Shown in pieces: positions 6,426 through 6,756 of a DNA stretch of 6,756 nt. A program made the position numbers and the translations under genes. The DNA comes from an uncultured Planctomycetaceae bacterium. GTDB lineage: Bacteria > Planctomycetota > Planctomycetia > Pirellulales > Pirellulaceae. Below the pieces are notes generated by a model. That model worked only from the letters and a program-made list of their open reading frames with translations. It was not told the origin of the DNA and ran no database searches. Location: assembly GCA_937904535.1 (NCBI GenBank), contig CALELC010000067.1:1-6756 (forward strand), written 5' to 3'. Position 1 is the first letter of the stretch, and each line of letters opens with the position of its first letter.

Positions 6426-6617
6426 CTAAGTGCAGAGGCGTGCAATCAGAGCGTGGTCGACCGCTCCGCCGGTCGAACTGCGGAACCGACCGACGGAGCG
6501 ATCGGCGACGCAGGTGACATTGACGATTGCGTTTACCAAGCCCTCATGACCTTGCACGGTGAGCAGAGCGACGTCCCCACAGCAGATTTCACTCTCACCG
6601 GCAAGGAATTCTGACAT
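6426..6617 (-). CDS. Doubtful small ORF, 63 residues, ending in the repeat
   Basis: I do not recognise this protein. In its favour, it has an ATG at 6617 with GGAG (6624-6627) six bases upstream, better than the site of most genes in this window, and codons that often end in C or G. Against it, its last 24 or so codons are the 68-bp repeat. The same frame through the other repeat copy continues into a different ending. On this strand, three of the four base differences between copies change the amino acid (Ala/Thr, Ile/Thr), and the CTC/TTT pair gives Leu/Phe. It has no signal peptide, no membrane segment and no known motif; three cysteines are present. It may be a chance ORF over a non-coding element. 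Confidence 0.22.
   Translation of the reverse strand: MSEFLAGESEICCGDVALLTVQGHEGLVNAIVNVTCVADRSVGRFRSSTGGAVDHALIARLCT
6431..6498. repeat. 68-bp dispersed repeat, copy 1
   Basis: Matches 6689-6756 at 64 of 68 positions, with the last 46 bases identical (from GTGGTCGACC to GACGGAG). The four differences are all transitions and all lie in the first 22 bases. The identical part carries a strong inverted repeat and several GGTCGA/CGACC iterations, including the palindrome GGTCGACC at 6455-6462. The copy start repeats are 258 bp apart. The repeat lies 143 bp upstream of the TPR gene start. Confidence 0.9.
6458..6504 (-). other. 18-bp hairpin within and just beyond repeat copy 1
   Basis: Arm 6458-6475 pairs with arm 6487-6504 around an 11-base loop (6476-6486). 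On the plus strand two pairs are C-A mismatches (6461/6501 and 6469/6493); in minus-strand RNA both become G.U, giving an unbroken 18-bp stem. The 12 inner pairs are repeated exactly in copy 2 (6722-6733 with 6745-6756). There is no U-run after the stem on either strand. Confidence 0.6.
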
Positions 6618-6688
6618 CTGTCTCTCCGCACGTTGCAGCGGGTTTAGTCAAGGTCACTCTCGTTGGATGCTGCGCAGTAGGTGCCTGA

Positions 6689-6756
6689 TGCAAAAGCGTG
6701 CAGTCAGAGTGTGGTCGACCGCTCCGCCGGTCGAACTGCGGAACCGACCGACGGAG
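6689..6756. repeat. 68-bp dispersed repeat, copy 2 (reaches window edge)
   Basis: Direct-orientation second copy of 6431-6498, differing at 6693, 6695, 6703 and 6710. The match is still perfect at the last base of the window, so the repeat may be longer than 68 bp. No ORF or mobile-element gene is attached to it in view, and no terminal inverted repeats or target duplications are visible. Confidence 0.9.

Larger units (their letters stand above)
6289..6756. other. 468-bp region without a confident gene, holding two repeat copies
   Basis: This is the upstream region of the TPR gene and must contain its promoter, but no clear -35/-10 pair is visible. It contains two copies of a 68-bp repeat and one weak 63-residue ORF. 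Apart from the repeats, the stretch directly 5' of copy 1 and the spacer between the copies show no convincing similarity to each other. Confidence 0.6.

Noticed and set aside
6464..6498. tRNA-like T-arm in the repeat (GTTCGAC-like bases on the minus strand)
   Set aside because: The stem is far longer than a tRNA arm and no acceptor, D or anticodon arm can be drawn around it.
6431..6756. CRISPR array
   Set aside because: Only two units, a 190-bp spacer, and no cas genes in view.

Overview
The window looks like a stretch of a planctomycete chromosome, most likely from the Pirellulaceae (Rhodopirellula-like). This is inferred from gene families, not from a marker gene. The clues are a Tat-exported Gfo/Idh/MocA oxidoreductase next to a TIM-barrel sugar isomerase, a PSP1-domain protein with a cysteine-rich tail beside bioB, GC-rich DNA, and starts that mostly lack a Shine-Dalgarno sequence. 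I see no insertion sequence, CRISPR array, tRNA or rRNA.

Layout, left to right. The 3' end of a hydroxypyruvate-isomerase-like gene (+) is followed by a complete Gfo/Idh/MocA oxidoreductase with a twin-arginine signal (336-1694, +), probably co-transcribed as a sugar or sugar-acid pair. Converging on it is a PSP1 (RicT/YaaT-like) gene (1770-2390, -). A divergent 266-bp spacer with one compact hairpin separates that gene from bioB, biotin synthase (2657-3838, +). An exported alkaline-phosphatase-superfamily enzyme (3841-4812, +) starts 2 bp after the bioB stop, and its ribosome site lies inside the last bioB codons. A TPR plus glycosyltransferase-9-like gene (4873-6288, -) converges on it, with an 11-bp inverted repeat at the junction. 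The last 468 bases hold one doubtful 63-aa ORF and two copies of a 68-bp repeat, 258 bp apart. The first copy sits in an 18-bp hairpin.

No new multi-gene system can be claimed. Most of the genes are recognisable housekeeping or carbohydrate-related families. The points most worth a second look are (1) the hairpin-forming repeat at the right end, whose two stem mismatches become G.U pairs only in minus-strand RNA, and (2) the two neighbouring, divergently transcribed genes, PSP1 and bioB, which both end in Gly/Cys-rich tails that could bind metal or Fe-S clusters.
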